A stretch of DNA of 64,000 nucleotides from JAHRVQ01 sp029941905 (GTDB lineage: Bacteria; Pseudomonadota; Gammaproteobacteria; Pseudomonadales; Azotimanducaceae): contig JAPYTQ010000021.1 of the NCBI GenBank assembly GCA_029941905.1, positions 23,480-87,479 on the forward strand, read 5' to 3'. Position numbers and translations under genes: made by a program. Shown piece by piece: positions 34,700 through 43,595 of the stretch (the first letter of the stretch is position 1; each line of letters begins with the position of its first letter). The notes beneath the pieces are model-generated. The model was not told where the DNA came from, made no database searches, and saw only the letters and a list, made by a program, of their open reading frames with translations.

Positions 34700-36064
34700 A
34701 TGAAAAATGTATTCGAGAAAGAGTATGTCGCGCCATGGGAAAAAGCGTTCGATCGGGTGCTTACGCCACTTGAAGATTTCATCCATCGACAAACCACCAG
34801 TGGCGTACTCCTTATGCTGTGTGCAATCGTTGCGCTGTTTATCGCTAACAGCCAGTGGAATGAGATCTATCACAATTTTCTTGAATTAAAATTCGTGATT
34901 GGAACAGAAGGTTTCCAGTTGTCGAAATCGGTACATCACTGGATCAACGATGGCTTGATGGCGGTCTTCTTTTTCGTTGTAGGGCTGGAGCTTAAAAGGG
35001 AAATCCTGGTGGGTGAGCTTGCCAATCCGAAGCAGGCGATCCTGCCAATCGTCGCAGCACTGGGAGGTATGCTGGTGCCGGTTTTGATCTACATTGGATT
35101 CAATACATCAGGGCACACGATCAGTGGCTGGGGAGTCCCAATGGCGACAGATATTGCTTTCGCGTTGGGTGCCCTTGCATTGCTGGGTAGCAGGGTGCCA
35201 AAAAACCTCCTCACCTTTCTGGTCGCTGTTGCCATTGTTGATGACCTGGGTGCAGTACTCGTCATTGCATTTTTTTACACCGAGACAATCAACCTGTTTG
35301 CCCTGGCTCTGGCGGCTATCACTTTGCTGATCCTTGTGAGCATGAATTTGGGCGGCATTCGAAATTCACTCCCCTACATGTTGCTGGGTATCGTGCTTTG
35401 GATAGCAACTTTAAAGAGTGGTGTTCATGCGACTCTTGCGGGTATTTTCCTAGCCTTTACCATCCCCATGCGGCCGAAGTTCGACCCGATACGATTTCTG
35501 GTGCACATTGACCAGCTGGTTGAGCGTATTAAACAGACATACCGGCGTGATGAAAACATTATTCGAAATGACCAGTTGCGAGCAGAGGTGTCTGCGCTGG
35601 AAAGGGGTGTGAAGCTGGTACAGGCACCTGCTCAAATGCTTGAAAGAACTTTCCATCTGCCCTCAGCTTACCTGGTCATTCCTATCTTCTCGTTGGCCAA
35701 TGCAGGAATACCCATCGATTGGTCTTCAATCGGCGACACGCTTACTGACCCGGTTTCGATAGGTATAACCGCCGGGTTGGTACTGGGCAAGCTAATTGGT
35801 ATAGCAGGGTTCTCCTGGATCGTAGTAAAAATGGGGGTTACCTCCCTGCCGGTCGATGTGAATTTCAAACACATCATCGGCGTTGCCTTGATGGGTGGCA
35901 TAGGTTTCACGATGTCAATTTTTATCGCGGAATTAGCCTTCGCCCATCACGCGCAAGATCTGTTGATGGCTAAAACCGGTATTCTGATTGCTTCTGTTCT
36001 GGCAGGCGGGTCAGGTTTCCTCTGGCTGTATTTCACCTGTGATAAAAATGCGGATCGAGGGTGA
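34700..36064 (+). CDS. nhaA: Na+/H+ antiporter NhaA
   Basis: A 454-residue NhaA. The ion-binding motifs are intact: ATDIAFALGALALLG (Asp133 equivalent) and VAIVDDLGAVLVIAFFYT (Asp163/164 equivalents). It is longer than E. coli NhaA (388 residues), mainly through an N-terminal extension before QTTSGVLLMLCAIVAL and a charged cytoplasmic insert near KQTYRRDENIIRNDQLRAEV. It expels Na+ in exchange for protons under alkaline or salty conditions. The gene ends before a strong terminator hairpin. Confidence 0.96.
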   Translation: MKNVFEKEYVAPWEKAFDRVLTPLEDFIHRQTTSGVLLMLCAIVALFIANSQWNEIYHNFLELKFVIGTEGFQLSKSVHHWINDGLMAVFFFVVGLELKREILVGELANPKQAILPIVAALGGMLVPVLIYIGFNTSGHTISGWGVPMATDIAFALGALALLGSRVPKNLLTFLVAVAIVDDLGAVLVIAFFYTETINLFALALAAITLLILVSMNLGGIRNSLPYMLLGIVLWIATLKSGVHATLAGIFLAFTIPMRPKFDPIRFLVHIDQLVERIKQTYRRDENIIRNDQLRAEVSALERGVKLVQAPAQMLERTFHLPSAYLVIPIFSLANAGIPIDWSSIGDTLTDPVSIGITAGLVLGKLIGIAGFSWIVVKMGVTSLPVDVNFKHIIGVALMGGIGFTMSIFIAELAFAHHAQDLLMAKTGILIASVLAGGSGFLWLYFTCDKNADRG

Positions 36065-36146
36065 GAGGAATTGCTTGCTCACAACACTTAATAGGCGTGT
36101 GTAAATACATACATATAGGTATGTTTAAAACACGCTTTGCTAGTGC

Positions 36147-36183
36147 AAGGGGCGTCCTTCCCCCAAGGGCGCCCCTTCTTTTT
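36147..36183 (+). terminator. Rho-independent terminator after nhaA
   Basis: AAGGGGCGTCCTT (36147-36159) and AAGGGCGCCCCTT (36165-36177) pair over 13 bases with one wobble around a CCCCC loop, then CTTTTT. A weaker inverted repeat, GCGTGT at 36095-36100 and ACACGC at 36130-36135, lies just upstream. Confidence 0.9.
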
Positions 36184-36697
36184 AGGTCTCCTTTGCAGTG
36201 TAACTTAAGTCTGTTGGGTATCTTTCCCCACGATTGCTCAGTCCAGCAAACATCCCGCGGTCCCAGATAGCAGTAGAGGCGTTATTCTGGTTCCAGTCCA
36301 TGACATAGAGTCGGTGCTGGATTCGCCAGATGTCATTCTGCTTTGTAAAGTCATCCAGGTAGCGCCCAGCAACAATCATGTCGCTGTCGCCGTCTGGCGA
36401 TGCGATTCTATGATAGGCATAACAGTAGCTTTCTACCTTCGCCGACGATGCAGTCTGGTCCAGAAAGTAATAATTACTGACACTGTGCAGGGTCGCGGCG
36501 AGGCCTTTCAGGGCGACAATGGTGTTTTTCACAAAATCCGTCGCGAGTCCGTTGTTGGCGCCGTAATCGAAGGTGGCATTTTCATGATAACAACTGGCGA
36601 GTAATGTTTCGTCACAGCGATCAATTGCCCTGCAATAGCGCATTATTATCTGGTGGATGTCCCGTTGGTCCAGTAAACCTCTGAGCTCAGAGTCCAT
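36182..36697 (-). CDS. SnoaL/NTF2-like fold protein
   Basis: A 171-residue protein of the SnoaL-like (NTF2) superfamily. The N-terminal helices LLDQRDIHQIIMRYCRAIDRCD and the strand ATFDYGANNG, then KVESYCYAYHRI and DDFTKQNDIWRIQHRL, fit the cone-shaped fold. Family members include polyketide cyclases, limonene epoxide hydrolase relatives, ring-hydroxylating dioxygenase beta-like proteins and ketosteroid isomerase relatives. The pattern is common beside aromatic or steroid degradation genes, but the reaction is unknown. It ends against the nhaA terminator. Confidence 0.82.
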   Translation of the reverse strand: MDSELRGLLDQRDIHQIIMRYCRAIDRCDETLLASCYHENATFDYGANNGLATDFVKNTIVALKGLAATLHSVSNYYFLDQTASSAKVESYCYAYHRIASPDGDSDMIVAGRYLDDFTKQNDIWRIQHRLYVMDWNQNNASTAIWDRGMFAGLSNRGERYPTDLSYTAKET

Positions 36698-36786
36698 GCT
36701 TTCCCCATTTGGTTGTTTAACTTGAGGTTAACATGGGTGAGAGCCCTGGTCTGCCCTTGTCTGTTCTTGTCAGAGGCTCTGCCTGG

Positions 36787-37254
36787 TTACGATTGCCAGG
36801 TTTGTTTGACGACCCTGGTGCCGGGTTGTCCGGGATTAATCCAATAGGCCCAGACGGCGCGAGCAAGGTTCAGTTCGAAGATTAAATCAGCCGGGTCGTA
36901 CTGGAAGCTAATGGCGTTTTGCACATCAGCCTTTTTTTTGTCATTCTCAACTATTCTGGCGGACCCTGAAATTTGAAATTCTTCGTCATTTTCGCCCAGA
37001 AATGCGTGAATTGTATAGCGGCCATCGTTTTGAAGGTCGTGAGCCTTGACGGTCCTGCGGCTGACCGACAACCATAGATTACCCATGGTAAAAATAGGGC
37101 AGACAGGCGCCATCCTGGGTCTGCCATCTCTTGCAACCGTTGCAATGAACCCAATACCATCCTGGTCCGGAGTGCTACCGGGCTGGAGTCGGAGCCGTTC
37201 GGCTGCTGTCGCCCAGTCGGGATTAAGTTGGCTGAATTCTTTCCATGAAATCAT
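36787..37254 (-). CDS. Pyridoxamine 5'-phosphate oxidase-family protein
   Basis: A 155-residue split-barrel flavin-binding family protein. The pattern GFIATVARDGRPRMAPVCPIF, then NLWLSVSRRTVKAHDLQNDGRYTIHAF, is typical of PPOX-like or general stress proteins. The protein has no PdxH active-site set, so vitamin B6 synthesis is unlikely. It differs from the PPOX-family protein at 15514-16065. The start at 37254 fits the family; neighbours on both sides are on the same strand with about 90-120 bp spacing. Confidence 0.82.
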   Translation of the reverse strand: MISWKEFSQLNPDWATAAERLRLQPGSTPDQDGIGFIATVARDGRPRMAPVCPIFTMGNLWLSVSRRTVKAHDLQNDGRYTIHAFLGENDEEFQISGSARIVENDKKKADVQNAISFQYDPADLIFELNLARAVWAYWINPGQPGTRVVKQTWQS

Positions 37255-37371
37255 TGTTAACCTCGTGCTGGAGATTGGTTCAGGTTTCTAAAATCCCTTT
37301 CCCCCATTATTTTTTTCCTTTCATCCGCGTTGAGTTGGAAGGAGGGTCCTTTCCGTGTTGGTACCACTATT

Positions 37372-38199
37372 TCAACTCCTGTTCCCGTGAAATCGTTCGT
37401 AGTTCTCAATAGCCTTTTGAACCATGGGCCGCCGTTTTCCTTCCGGTTTGCGTAGTTCAAACCCCGGATCTTTCTCCCCTGTCGCGCTGAGCAAATGCAT
37501 TGTATGGGCGCTGTTGATATGGGCTTTGAATCCCTGGGTCTCCTGCATTTGATTGATGGCAAGCTTGATCATTCGCAACTGGAAGCTGTCGTTTTCTGCG
37601 ACCCGCTGCGCATAGGCCAGGGTTTCCTCGTAAAGGCGCTCTTCTGGATAGGTGCGATTCACCAGTTCCAGCTTTTCAGCTTCGATGCCGTTGATAAACC
37701 TGCTTTCAAACAATAGTTCTTTTGCTTTGCGGGGATGCATATCCCAGGGCACTGAGAAGTATTGAAAATTGGTGCCGAGAAACATAGCGTCCTGGGCTGC
37801 GAAAATCATATCCATCGAAGATGCGACCATCCATCCTGCGAAGATGCAATAACCCTGGACAACGGCTATGGTAGGTTTTGGCAAGTCACGCCAGCGCAAA
37901 GTGAAATCAACGTAAAGATCCTTTGATCGACGATATCGCCCCCTGACACCGGGGGCGATAGGGCGTTCTTGCTGGTCGGCCATTTCGTCCGGGGTGCCGA
38001 GGTCGTGTCCGGCGCAAAAATGGTCTCCTTCTGCCATTAAAAGGATCACCTTGATGGCGTCGTCCTCGATTGCCTGGGTAAATGCCTGGTCCAGCTCTTC
38101 GAGCAATTTTCGGCTTTGCGCGTTTCGGTATTTTGGCCGGTTTAGAATTACCTTGCCCAATGCGCCTTCGGTTTGGAACTTAACATATTCGTAACTCAT
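37372..38199 (-). CDS. Enoyl-CoA hydratase/isomerase (crotonase) family protein
   Basis: A 275-residue crotonase-fold enzyme. KVILNRPKYRNAQS and the oxyanion segment EGDHFCAGHDLG are clear. In the second catalytic region, VVQGYCIFAGWMVASSMDMIFA, the usual glutamates of true enoyl-CoA hydratases are not obvious, so isomerase, hydrolase or decarboxylase activity is also possible. It overlaps the upstream cytochrome-PQQ gene by four bases (ATGA), so the two are translationally coupled, an odd pairing of a cytosolic CoA enzyme with a periplasmic dehydrogenase. Confidence 0.9.
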   Translation of the reverse strand: MSYEYVKFQTEGALGKVILNRPKYRNAQSRKLLEELDQAFTQAIEDDAIKVILLMAEGDHFCAGHDLGTPDEMADQQERPIAPGVRGRYRRSKDLYVDFTLRWRDLPKPTIAVVQGYCIFAGWMVASSMDMIFAAQDAMFLGTNFQYFSVPWDMHPRKAKELLFESRFINGIEAEKLELVNRTYPEERLYEETLAYAQRVAENDSFQLRMIKLAINQMQETQGFKAHINSAHTMHLLSATGEKDPGFELRKPEGKRRPMVQKAIENYERFHGNRS

Positions 38200-39752
38200 G
38201 TTGATTCTCCAGATGGTACCAACCGGACTATTTTGCTGCCTTGTTTATTTTCCAGCAGCAGGTACACCAGGCCGTCATACCCCACCTCGACATCGCGGAT
38301 GCGTGCAAGATCCTTGATCAGGGTTTCTTTGTGCACCAGCTTGTTGCCATCGAACACCAGCCTGAATAATGAACTTCCCTTTAAGGAGCCGAGTAAGATG
38401 TTGTCCTGCCAGTGAACAAACTTATTTCCGTCATAAAACGCGAAACTCGATATTGCTGGCGAAGGGGTGATATCAATCAAAGTCTGTTCGACCGTACTGG
38501 TATCGAATTCTATGTTTTTATTCTTGTGCCGTTCGACTTTATTACCATCGTATTCTAGACCCAGGGATTGATAAGGCCAGCCGTAGTTCTTACCTGGCAA
38601 AAGTTCGTTGATTTCATCACCACCACGAGGTCCCATTTCCGCATTCCACATTCGTCCCCTTAAATAGTTCCACTCAAGGCCTTGTGTGCTCCGGTGCCCG
38701 TAGGTCCATATTGTCTTCTGGGTGAACGGTATTTCTTCGGAAGTCTTGTTGGCTGCCACCACATAAGGATTATCTGGCGGGATCGTCCCGTCGTCCCTGA
38801 TTCTGTGAATTTTGCCATAGGGACTTGCGAGATCCTGGGGCCCATAGTTGCCCTTTATTCCTACGCTGATATAGACATGTTCCGTGTCATCAAATGCAAT
38901 CCTGCCTCCTGCGCCTGTATCAGGCGCAGGGTTGTACGAATCGATGTCAGCCTGCCATAAAGTTTCAACGTCAACCCATTTACCGTCCCTGATGCGACCC
39001 CGGTCAAGCCGGTTCATGGAAACTGGTAATATCGAACCACTGTTCTCCTGGTTACAATCATCAGGACACAGGTCAGTATAGTGGAGATATATCCAACCAT
39101 TCTCTTCGTAGTTTGGATGCGCAGCGACGCCCAGTAGCCAACCTACGCCATTCTGGATACCTCGAATGTCCCAGGAGAAATTCGCAGTCTCCGGTGTACC
39201 ATCTATGAGCTCTGACTGCTCACCGTCTGGTGAGATGATCGACAATCCCCTTTCTTTTTCTGTTAGTAGAAAAGAGCCGTCCGGCAAGGGTTCAATGCTG
39301 AATAGCATGGGAGCCAGGTTTTCTGCAAACGTTTCGATGACGAACTTGTGCTCTTCGCTCTCGATTGGGTCGTTAGGGATAACCAGCTCACTGTCAAAAC
39401 GAAAGTCAATAAACCTTTGGCCAAGTCGCCTTTCCGCTATATAGATAGCCAGTCCTTTTATCTCGAGCTCGCTTAACGTGCTTTCAAAGCCAGGCATACC
39501 GGCAACAGGATTGCCTCGATTAATGCTTTGTATCAGTCCTGCGACCGTGTCACCACCTTCAAGATAGGTGTCGATAAGAGCAACGCCTTGCTTTGTTCCC
39601 CCCAGATCCTCTCCGTGGCACTCTCCACAATTGTCGATGAACATGGGAACATACATGTCCAACTCCGCATACTTCCACATGTAGTATCCGAACATGGAAC
39701 CGGCAAGTGCTAACCCGCCAACCAGGAGTGAGATAATCTTCCACCAGGACAT
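38196..39752 (-). CDS. Cytochrome c-PQQ sugar dehydrogenase-like fusion protein
   Basis: A 518-residue protein with an N-terminal membrane anchor (about residues 5-25), a cytochrome c domain (heme site CGECH near residue 42, axial Met candidate in AGMPGF) and a beta-propeller of the soluble aldose/glucose dehydrogenase (GSDH/YliI) type. Propeller marks are GVAAHPNYEENGWIYLHY, GAGGRIAFDD, YGHRSTQGLEWN and EMGPRGGDEINELLPGKNYGWP. It likely oxidises sugars or alcohols in the periplasm with PQQ and passes electrons via its own heme. The heme domain is at the N-terminus. No PQQ synthesis genes are in the window. Confidence 0.9.
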   Translation of the reverse strand: MSWWKIISLLVGGLALAGSMFGYYMWKYAELDMYVPMFIDNCGECHGEDLGGTKQGVALIDTYLEGGDTVAGLIQSINRGNPVAGMPGFESTLSELEIKGLAIYIAERRLGQRFIDFRFDSELVIPNDPIESEEHKFVIETFAENLAPMLFSIEPLPDGSFLLTEKERGLSIISPDGEQSELIDGTPETANFSWDIRGIQNGVGWLLGVAAHPNYEENGWIYLHYTDLCPDDCNQENSGSILPVSMNRLDRGRIRDGKWVDVETLWQADIDSYNPAPDTGAGGRIAFDDTEHVYISVGIKGNYGPQDLASPYGKIHRIRDDGTIPPDNPYVVAANKTSEEIPFTQKTIWTYGHRSTQGLEWNYLRGRMWNAEMGPRGGDEINELLPGKNYGWPYQSLGLEYDGNKVERHKNKNIEFDTSTVEQTLIDITPSPAISSFAFYDGNKFVHWQDNILLGSLKGSSLFRLVFDGNKLVHKETLIKDLARIRDVEVGYDGLVYLLLENKQGSKIVRLVPSGEST

Positions 39753-39928
39753 ATTTACACCTTTTCGCTTTTCCGCAACTTTACCTCAGTGGGCGTCAGT
39801 TTGATATTCCCGGTTGAGACTTACCGGCTATGAATGTTAAGAACAGATCCCTGCTTTCGTGGATAGTCATTAACCCAGCTAGTAAGGTATAACCAGCGAG
39901 TTCACGATTAGAAATGGAAGGTTGCGAA

Positions 39929-41923
39929 ATGATCCGGTTTATTCTGCCTTTACTAATTATTATCTCCATGGTACCAGCCACAGGCGCTTCATCTACCGCA
40001 GGCGCTGTACCTGCTGCGGTCTTCGGAAGGTTACCATCGATCCGGTCGATCAACATTTCGCCAGATGGTGAAACATTGGTTATGTTGAGAGCCCGGAGAG
40101 ATACATACCATGTTGTGGTAACCGACCTTAAGACGCGAAAGTCACGAATGGTGATGGCAGCAAATCCCGATGATTTCCTGTTTGACTGGTGCCGGTTTGC
40201 CAACAATAGCAGGGTTGTTTGCCAGATTCGCCAGTATATGGTTCTGCAAGCAGGCGCTGGCAGTGGCATTGGTTATTACTATGATGGTAGAACAATATTC
40301 ACCCGGCTGATGGCTGCGAATACTGATCGTACGAATGTATTACAGTTGGTGCCAAAGGCAAAGGCAACCAGTGTCGGACAAAAACTGCAGTGGAACGCAA
40401 TTAATGAAAGTACCGTCATCAACTGGTTACCTGATGAACCTGATTATATTCTGGTGCAATTGGCGCGAGAAGATCGAACGCTGCCTTCGGTCTATCGCCT
40501 GAACATTAACACCAACAAAATGAAACGGGTCAGAAAATTTCGAACAGGCATAGCGCGTTGGACTGCAAACGACCAGGGTGAGGTGGTATTGGGGACGGGG
40601 TTTAACACAAGCGGCGAGCCAATAGCATTTTCGGTTTCAAGTAATCGTTTTAAAAAGATTGATATTCGTCATCTTCTTGGCGCGGAACAACCAAGTCCAA
40701 TTGCAGTTGCCGAAGACGGCAAGAGCTTGTGGGTTGGTGCAAACTATCAATCAAATACCAGGGGGATACATCGAGTTTCCCTGAAAGATGGAGCAGTCAT
40801 TGAAACATTGTATGTCAATGACGGATTCGATACTGACGCATTGGTAATTCACCCTGAAACCAAAAGACCTGTGAGGATTACCTACTACAGCGATACTTTA
40901 AATTATCACTGGTTCGACAAGGAGGCAGAGAAACAATACAACGAACTGAAAGCGGCGCTACCCGGGCATCCATCCTGGGTGCAGATAGTCAGTGCCAACA
41001 AAAGCAGGGATAAACTGATAATTCGAGCAGAAGGAAACAGAACAAATCCAGCCTGGTATCTGTTCGATGCAACTGTGCCTACATTGTCAATGATCGGAAA
41101 AGCCTACGCGGATGTTGGTCCATTGGTGGATTTAGAATATGTGACCTATACCACCCGAGACGATATTGAAATATCTGCCTATTTAGCACTCCCGGGCTCA
41201 AAAGACGCTGGGCCCTATCCGACGATAATCCTCCCCCATGGCGGACCCTGGTCGCGGGACACTGATCGGTTTGACTACTGGGTACAGTTTTTTCTCAGCC
41301 GCGGTTACGCAGTCCTTAAGCCAAATTTTAGAGGTTCATCAGGTTTTGGTGACAGGTTTATGGTGAGCGGATTCAAGCAATGGGGCTTGAAGATGCAGGA
41401 AGATGTCATGGATGGACTGGATTGGATGATTGATCAAGGTTTCACGGACCCTGAACGAGTCTGCGTTGTGGGTGGCAGCTATGGTGGATATGTTGCGGGC
41501 GTCGCGGCTTATAAAACGCCGGATAAGTTCAAGTGCGTGGTTTCGTTTGCCGGTGTTTCAGGTCTGGGCGGATTAGCACAGCGATGGCGAGCCATGGGTC
41601 AGGCCGGGACAGCGAGCCAGAGATTGCAATCTGGTTCAAGCCGGAGTCAGAACTCCCCGATCGACAATGTCGACAGGATTTCTATCCCTGTGCTGTTGGT
41701 GCATGGTGACGTCGACAGGAGAGTGATGATAGAACAGTCAAGGAAGTTTTCTGAAGCGCTTGAAAAGTCAGGCAAGGACTATATCTATATCGAACAGGAA
41801 AATGGCAACCATCATTTGAGCCTGCAGAGCCACCGAATAGAATTCTTTGAGGCAATGGATAAGTTTCTTGCCAGGCATCTGGGTAAATCAAAAAACAGCA
41901 TCGCTGCAGCGGATTCTGAATGA
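39929..41923 (+). CDS. Exported prolyl oligopeptidase-family (S9) peptidase
   Basis: About 664 residues from the ATG at 39929 (GGAAGG seven bases upstream); an ATG at 39914 is alternative. The signal peptide is MIRFILPLLIIISMVPATGA. A beta-propeller precedes a C-terminal alpha/beta hydrolase domain with the nucleophile GGSYGG (Ser517), Asp near 594 in HGDVDRRV and His near 628 in NGNHHLSL. It resembles dipeptidyl-peptidase IV/acylaminoacyl-peptidase enzymes and probably acts in the periplasm on peptides. It is divergent from the PQQ gene. Confidence 0.93.
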   Translation: MIRFILPLLIIISMVPATGASSTAGAVPAAVFGRLPSIRSINISPDGETLVMLRARRDTYHVVVTDLKTRKSRMVMAANPDDFLFDWCRFANNSRVVCQIRQYMVLQAGAGSGIGYYYDGRTIFTRLMAANTDRTNVLQLVPKAKATSVGQKLQWNAINESTVINWLPDEPDYILVQLAREDRTLPSVYRLNINTNKMKRVRKFRTGIARWTANDQGEVVLGTGFNTSGEPIAFSVSSNRFKKIDIRHLLGAEQPSPIAVAEDGKSLWVGANYQSNTRGIHRVSLKDGAVIETLYVNDGFDTDALVIHPETKRPVRITYYSDTLNYHWFDKEAEKQYNELKAALPGHPSWVQIVSANKSRDKLIIRAEGNRTNPAWYLFDATVPTLSMIGKAYADVGPLVDLEYVTYTTRDDIEISAYLALPGSKDAGPYPTIILPHGGPWSRDTDRFDYWVQFFLSRGYAVLKPNFRGSSGFGDRFMVSGFKQWGLKMQEDVMDGLDWMIDQGFTDPERVCVVGGSYGGYVAGVAAYKTPDKFKCVVSFAGVSGLGGLAQRWRAMGQAGTASQRLQSGSSRSQNSPIDNVDRISIPVLLVHGDVDRRVMIEQSRKFSEALEKSGKDYIYIEQENGNHHLSLQSHRIEFFEAMDKFLARHLGKSKNSIAAADSE

Positions 41924-42035
41924 GAAATTTCTTGAATCACAGTACTACCCTCAGAATCGTGAGGAATTTACTTAGGACAATAGTGTTGGTAGCTTGACCC
42001 GAAAGGCACGCACCTTCCAGAGCATTGGGGGCCTC

Positions 42036-42491
42036 CTAATCCGTACGAACTCCAGCCTCTTCACCCCGCACGTATCGTTCCAGCTGTTCGATCTTGAAAT
42101 CCTGCTCGGAAATAATTGACTTCACCAGGTCGCCGACAGAAATCATGCCGATTACCTGTGCGCCTTCCTTTACCGGCAAATGTCGAATGCGTTTATTTGT
42201 CATCAGTGTCATGCATTCGTTAACTTTCACGTCTTCTGTAATGGTGATGACCTCCCGGGTCATAATTTCAGATACCTGGGTGTCTTTGGAGGACTTGCCT
42301 TGCAGGATGACTTTTCTGGCATAGTCTCTCTCGGAGATGATGCCGATGAGCTCACCGTTGTCGTTGAGCACTGTAAGTGCGCCAACGCCTTTTAATGCCA
42401 TCATCTCGATAGCCTGGTAAACCGAGTGTGCGGGGCCAACAGACCAGACATTTCTACCCTTACCTTGGAGCAGATTCTTAATACGTAACAT
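42036..42491 (-). CDS. CBS-domain protein, paired CBS module
   Basis: A 151-residue protein made only of two CBS motifs (VYQAIEMMALKGVGALTVLN with IGIISERDYARKV, and KVNECMTLMTNKRIRHLPV with IGMISVGDLVKSI). Such pairs bind adenosine nucleotides and act as energy sensors or regulators of partner proteins. The partner is unknown. The N-terminus MLRIKNLLQGKGRNVWSVGP is typical of stand-alone CBS proteins. The adjacent 285-bp region before the next gene holds a GC-rich inverted repeat. Confidence 0.93.
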   Translation of the reverse strand: MLRIKNLLQGKGRNVWSVGPAHSVYQAIEMMALKGVGALTVLNDNGELIGIISERDYARKVILQGKSSKDTQVSEIMTREVITITEDVKVNECMTLMTNKRIRHLPVKEGAQVIGMISVGDLVKSIISEQDFKIEQLERYVRGEEAGVRTD

Positions 42492-42618
42492 GTTGAGACC
42501 TCATTCAAGAATGTCTACAACAGTTTGCACCCCTTTAGGCGAATCGCAAAGCCTATATGCCGCTACTGATATGCGTTTTTCTTCTAAGTACCGTCTCTTC
42601 TTATCGCTTTTGGTTAAT

Positions 42619-42680
42619 GGGATCGGAGTAAAGTGCTGGAGTAAACAGCCGAATTTACCCAGTAACTAAACTCCGACCCC
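42619..42680. repeat. Imperfect inverted repeat, REP-like element candidate
   Basis: GGGATCGGAGT (42619-42629) and ACTCCGACCCC (42670-42680) are inverted copies with one mismatch, 40 bp apart. The GGGGTCGGAGT core resembles ends of REP/IS200-like palindromic elements seen in proteobacteria. No transposase is present. Confidence 0.4.
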
Positions 42681-42777
42681 AGCATGAACCCAGTCTGCCG
42701 GATACTTATGTTTCGTAACACTATGCATCAACGCTATCATTGGGTCTGGATTGAGCGATGTTCAACGAGGACTTTGC

Positions 42778-43536
42778 ATGAACATTTCTGTGGAAAAGCA
42801 AGATGGTGTCACACGGTTGCAGTTGAATAGACCGGAAAGGCGCAACGCGTTTAACAGCGAGATGGTGGTACAACTACACCAGAATATTGTCGAGGCATTG
42901 ACCGAGGCTAACTGCCGCTGTCTGGTTATCTGTGGCGCCGGTGAGCATTTCTGTGCCGGGCGGGATTTACGTGATGTTAAGAGTGAATCACCGGTTGATG
43001 ATATCATCGGTGGTGATGATCTCTGGTCTGATATCTTCCGCTTGCTTGATGAATGCGACTTACCGTCGGTGTCGGTGGTGCGTGGTTATGCCTATGCAGG
43101 GGGTTTTACCCTTGCCATGGGTTGTGATTTTGTTCTGGCTGATCAAAGCGCAAGATTTCAAGTCTCAGAGATGAGGCACAGTTTCCCCGCTGCTATCAAT
43201 ACACCGGTATTGAGTAAGCTTGTCGGTCCGCGGTTGGCGTTGGAGTTGGCTGTTCTGGGAGAAACGGTCACAGCTGAACGACTCTATGCTATGGGTTTGA
43301 TCAACCGTCTGGTTGAAGATGCAGCAGCCCTGGAGCGAGAAACTGAGTCATTTATTGGTACCATTCTCAGCCGCGACAAAGTGGCAATCGGTCAAACCAA
43401 GCGACTCCATCGTGCGACTCGCCAGGGTACTCTGAGCGTTGCATTAAATATGGGATCCCTGATCAATACACAGGCCGCCATGGGTGGCAAGTTTGCGAAA
43501 GCAGGTCAGTCTCTGAAGAATAAGGGTGAAAAGTAA
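42778..43536 (+). CDS. Enoyl-CoA hydratase/isomerase family protein
   Basis: A 252-residue crotonase from the ATG at 42778, with GAGG seven bases upstream; a TTG at 42751 would add nine residues. VTRLQLNRPERRNAFNSEMV and the oxyanion segment GAGEHFCAGRDLRD are typical. The second active-site region, VVRGYAYAGGFTLAMGCDFVLA, is closer to true hydratases than in the other crotonase at 37372. Acts on short or cyclic enoyl-CoA in the cytosol. Next gene 59 bp downstream is a serine hydrolase on the same strand. Confidence 0.92.
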   Translation: MNISVEKQDGVTRLQLNRPERRNAFNSEMVVQLHQNIVEALTEANCRCLVICGAGEHFCAGRDLRDVKSESPVDDIIGGDDLWSDIFRLLDECDLPSVSVVRGYAYAGGFTLAMGCDFVLADQSARFQVSEMRHSFPAAINTPVLSKLVGPRLALELAVLGETVTAERLYAMGLINRLVEDAAALERETESFIGTILSRDKVAIGQTKRLHRATRQGTLSVALNMGSLINTQAAMGGKFAKAGQSLKNKGEK

Positions 43537-43595
43537 TTCCTGACTCTTTCAACTGATATTGTTCAGGTCGAGCTTAAAGATAATAAGGAAACAGC

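Noticed and set aside
36095..36135. Second strong terminator after nhaA
   Set aside because: Only an imperfect long stem with bulges and no T-run; the hairpin at 36147-36177 is the clear terminator.
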